A DNA stretch of 64,000 nucleotides. Source: Pantoea sp. 18069. GTDB lineage: Bacteria > Pseudomonadota > Gammaproteobacteria > Burkholderiales > Burkholderiaceae_C. Location of the stretch: positions 1 through 64,000 of the forward strand of contig NZ_CACSJA010000013.1 of NCBI RefSeq assembly GCF_902706035.1. Reading direction: 5' to 3'. A program made the translations under genes and the position numbers. The notes under the pieces were generated by a model. That model was not told where the DNA came from and made no database searches. It saw only the letters and a list, made by a program, of their open reading frames with translations. This document shows positions 63,643-64,000 of this stretch, piece after piece (position 1 is the stretch's first letter; each line of letters starts with the position of its first letter).

Positions 63643-64000
63643 TTACTTGGTTGGAATCTGCGCCGCGCCTTCGGCCGGCACTTCAGGCAGCGCTGCGGGC
63701 GCATCACCGGCGGTGGGCACGGGCACGCTCACTGCGGCGCCTTCGAGCACGCTGCCCGTGGTGGTGGGCGTGCCTGGGTTGCCGATGTAGGCCAGTGCCA
63801 GCGTAGAGACGAAGAACACCGCGGCCAGAACGCCCGTGGTGCGCGACAGGAAGTTCGCACTGCCCGAAGCGCCGAACAGGCTGCCCGAGCTGCCGCCGCC
63901 GAACGACGCGCCCATGTCGGCACCCTTGCCGTGCTGGATCAGGATCAGGCCGATCATGACCAGGGCCGTCAACATCTGGATGGCCAGGATCACGCTTGCA
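63643..64000 (-). CDS. secG: Preprotein translocase subunit SecG (5' end beyond the window)
   Basis: Small inner-membrane subunit of the SecYEG translocon. At least 116 residues are visible, with the conserved core ILAIQMLTALVMIGLILIQHGKGADMGASFGGGSSGSLFGASGSANFLSRTTGVLAAVFF and a Pro/Ala-rich C-terminal tail typical of Burkholderiales. The frame remains open to the right edge; a GTG at 63991-63993 could start it but family members usually have a few more residues before ILAIQML, so I treat it as truncated by the window. Transcribed leftwards toward the tRNA gene. Confidence 0.93.
   Translation of the reverse strand, partial: ASVILAIQMLTALVMIGLILIQHGKGADMGASFGGGSSGSLFGASGSANFLSRTTGVLAAVFFVSTLALAYIGNPGTPTTTGSVLEGAAVSVPVPTAGDAPAALPEVPAEGAAQIPTK

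Overview
The window is high-GC chromosomal DNA from a betaproteobacterium, most likely a member of the Comamonadaceae (Comamonas, Delftia or Acidovorax relatives). The evidence is gene content and order: pyrG-kdsA-eno-ftsB, secG-tRNA-Leu-nuoA to nuoN followed by DUF2818, two solitary Bug/TctC-type binding proteins, DUF1178 and DUF455 proteins, and repeat families I associate with this group. No rRNA, CRISPR array, prophage or integron is visible. The only insertion sequence is the end of an IS5-type element at the left edge.

Layout. 1-129: end of an IS5-like element abutting the dut stop codon. 127-2427 (minus): dut, a small membrane protein and coaBC. 2519-7370 (plus): pyrG, kdsA, eno, ftsB and a cysteine-containing unknown protein. 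7444-9840: hslO and a gamma-carbonic-anhydrase-like protein (minus), then a DUF455 ferritin-like protein (plus). 9923-12524: two tandem EAL-HDOD regulators. 12598-15749 (minus): Bug receptor, xerD, Bug receptor. 15840-18910: queG (minus) and divergent tsaE-amiC. 19075-20586: two glycine-zipper lipoproteins flanking dedA. 20677-24268: mutL and gdhA.

24457-28915 is an accessory catabolic locus: a TetR repressor and a three-gene set (FAH-family hydrolase, two-domain extradiol-type dioxygenase, MhpA-like FAD hydroxylase). It reads as ring hydroxylation, meta cleavage and C-C hydrolysis of an unidentified aromatic, with a perfect 14-bp palindrome as the candidate operator. It is followed by a duplicated-domain methylglyoxal synthase, two divergent lipoprotein hydrolases, a Bcr/CflA exporter and miaA. 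35132-42282 holds an ABC ATPase, Hsp20, a large FtsX-like permease, a choice-of-anchor-I lipoprotein and an AttH/CrtC-like secreted protein. 42679-47594 (minus) is a complete branched-chain amino-acid-type ABC transporter (livG-F-J-H-M). 47935-63357 (minus) is DUF1178, DUF2818 and the whole 14-gene NADH dehydrogenase operon. The window closes with tRNA-Leu(GAG) and a partial secG.

Most of the window is conserved housekeeping DNA. The items most worth a second look are the fused tandem methylglyoxal-synthase protein, the uncharacterised ring-cleavage cluster with its operator-like palindrome, a recurring -10-like hexamer 6-9 nt before start codons (possible leaderless transcripts), a LivF whose Walker A lysine is arginine, and three families of intergenic repeats.
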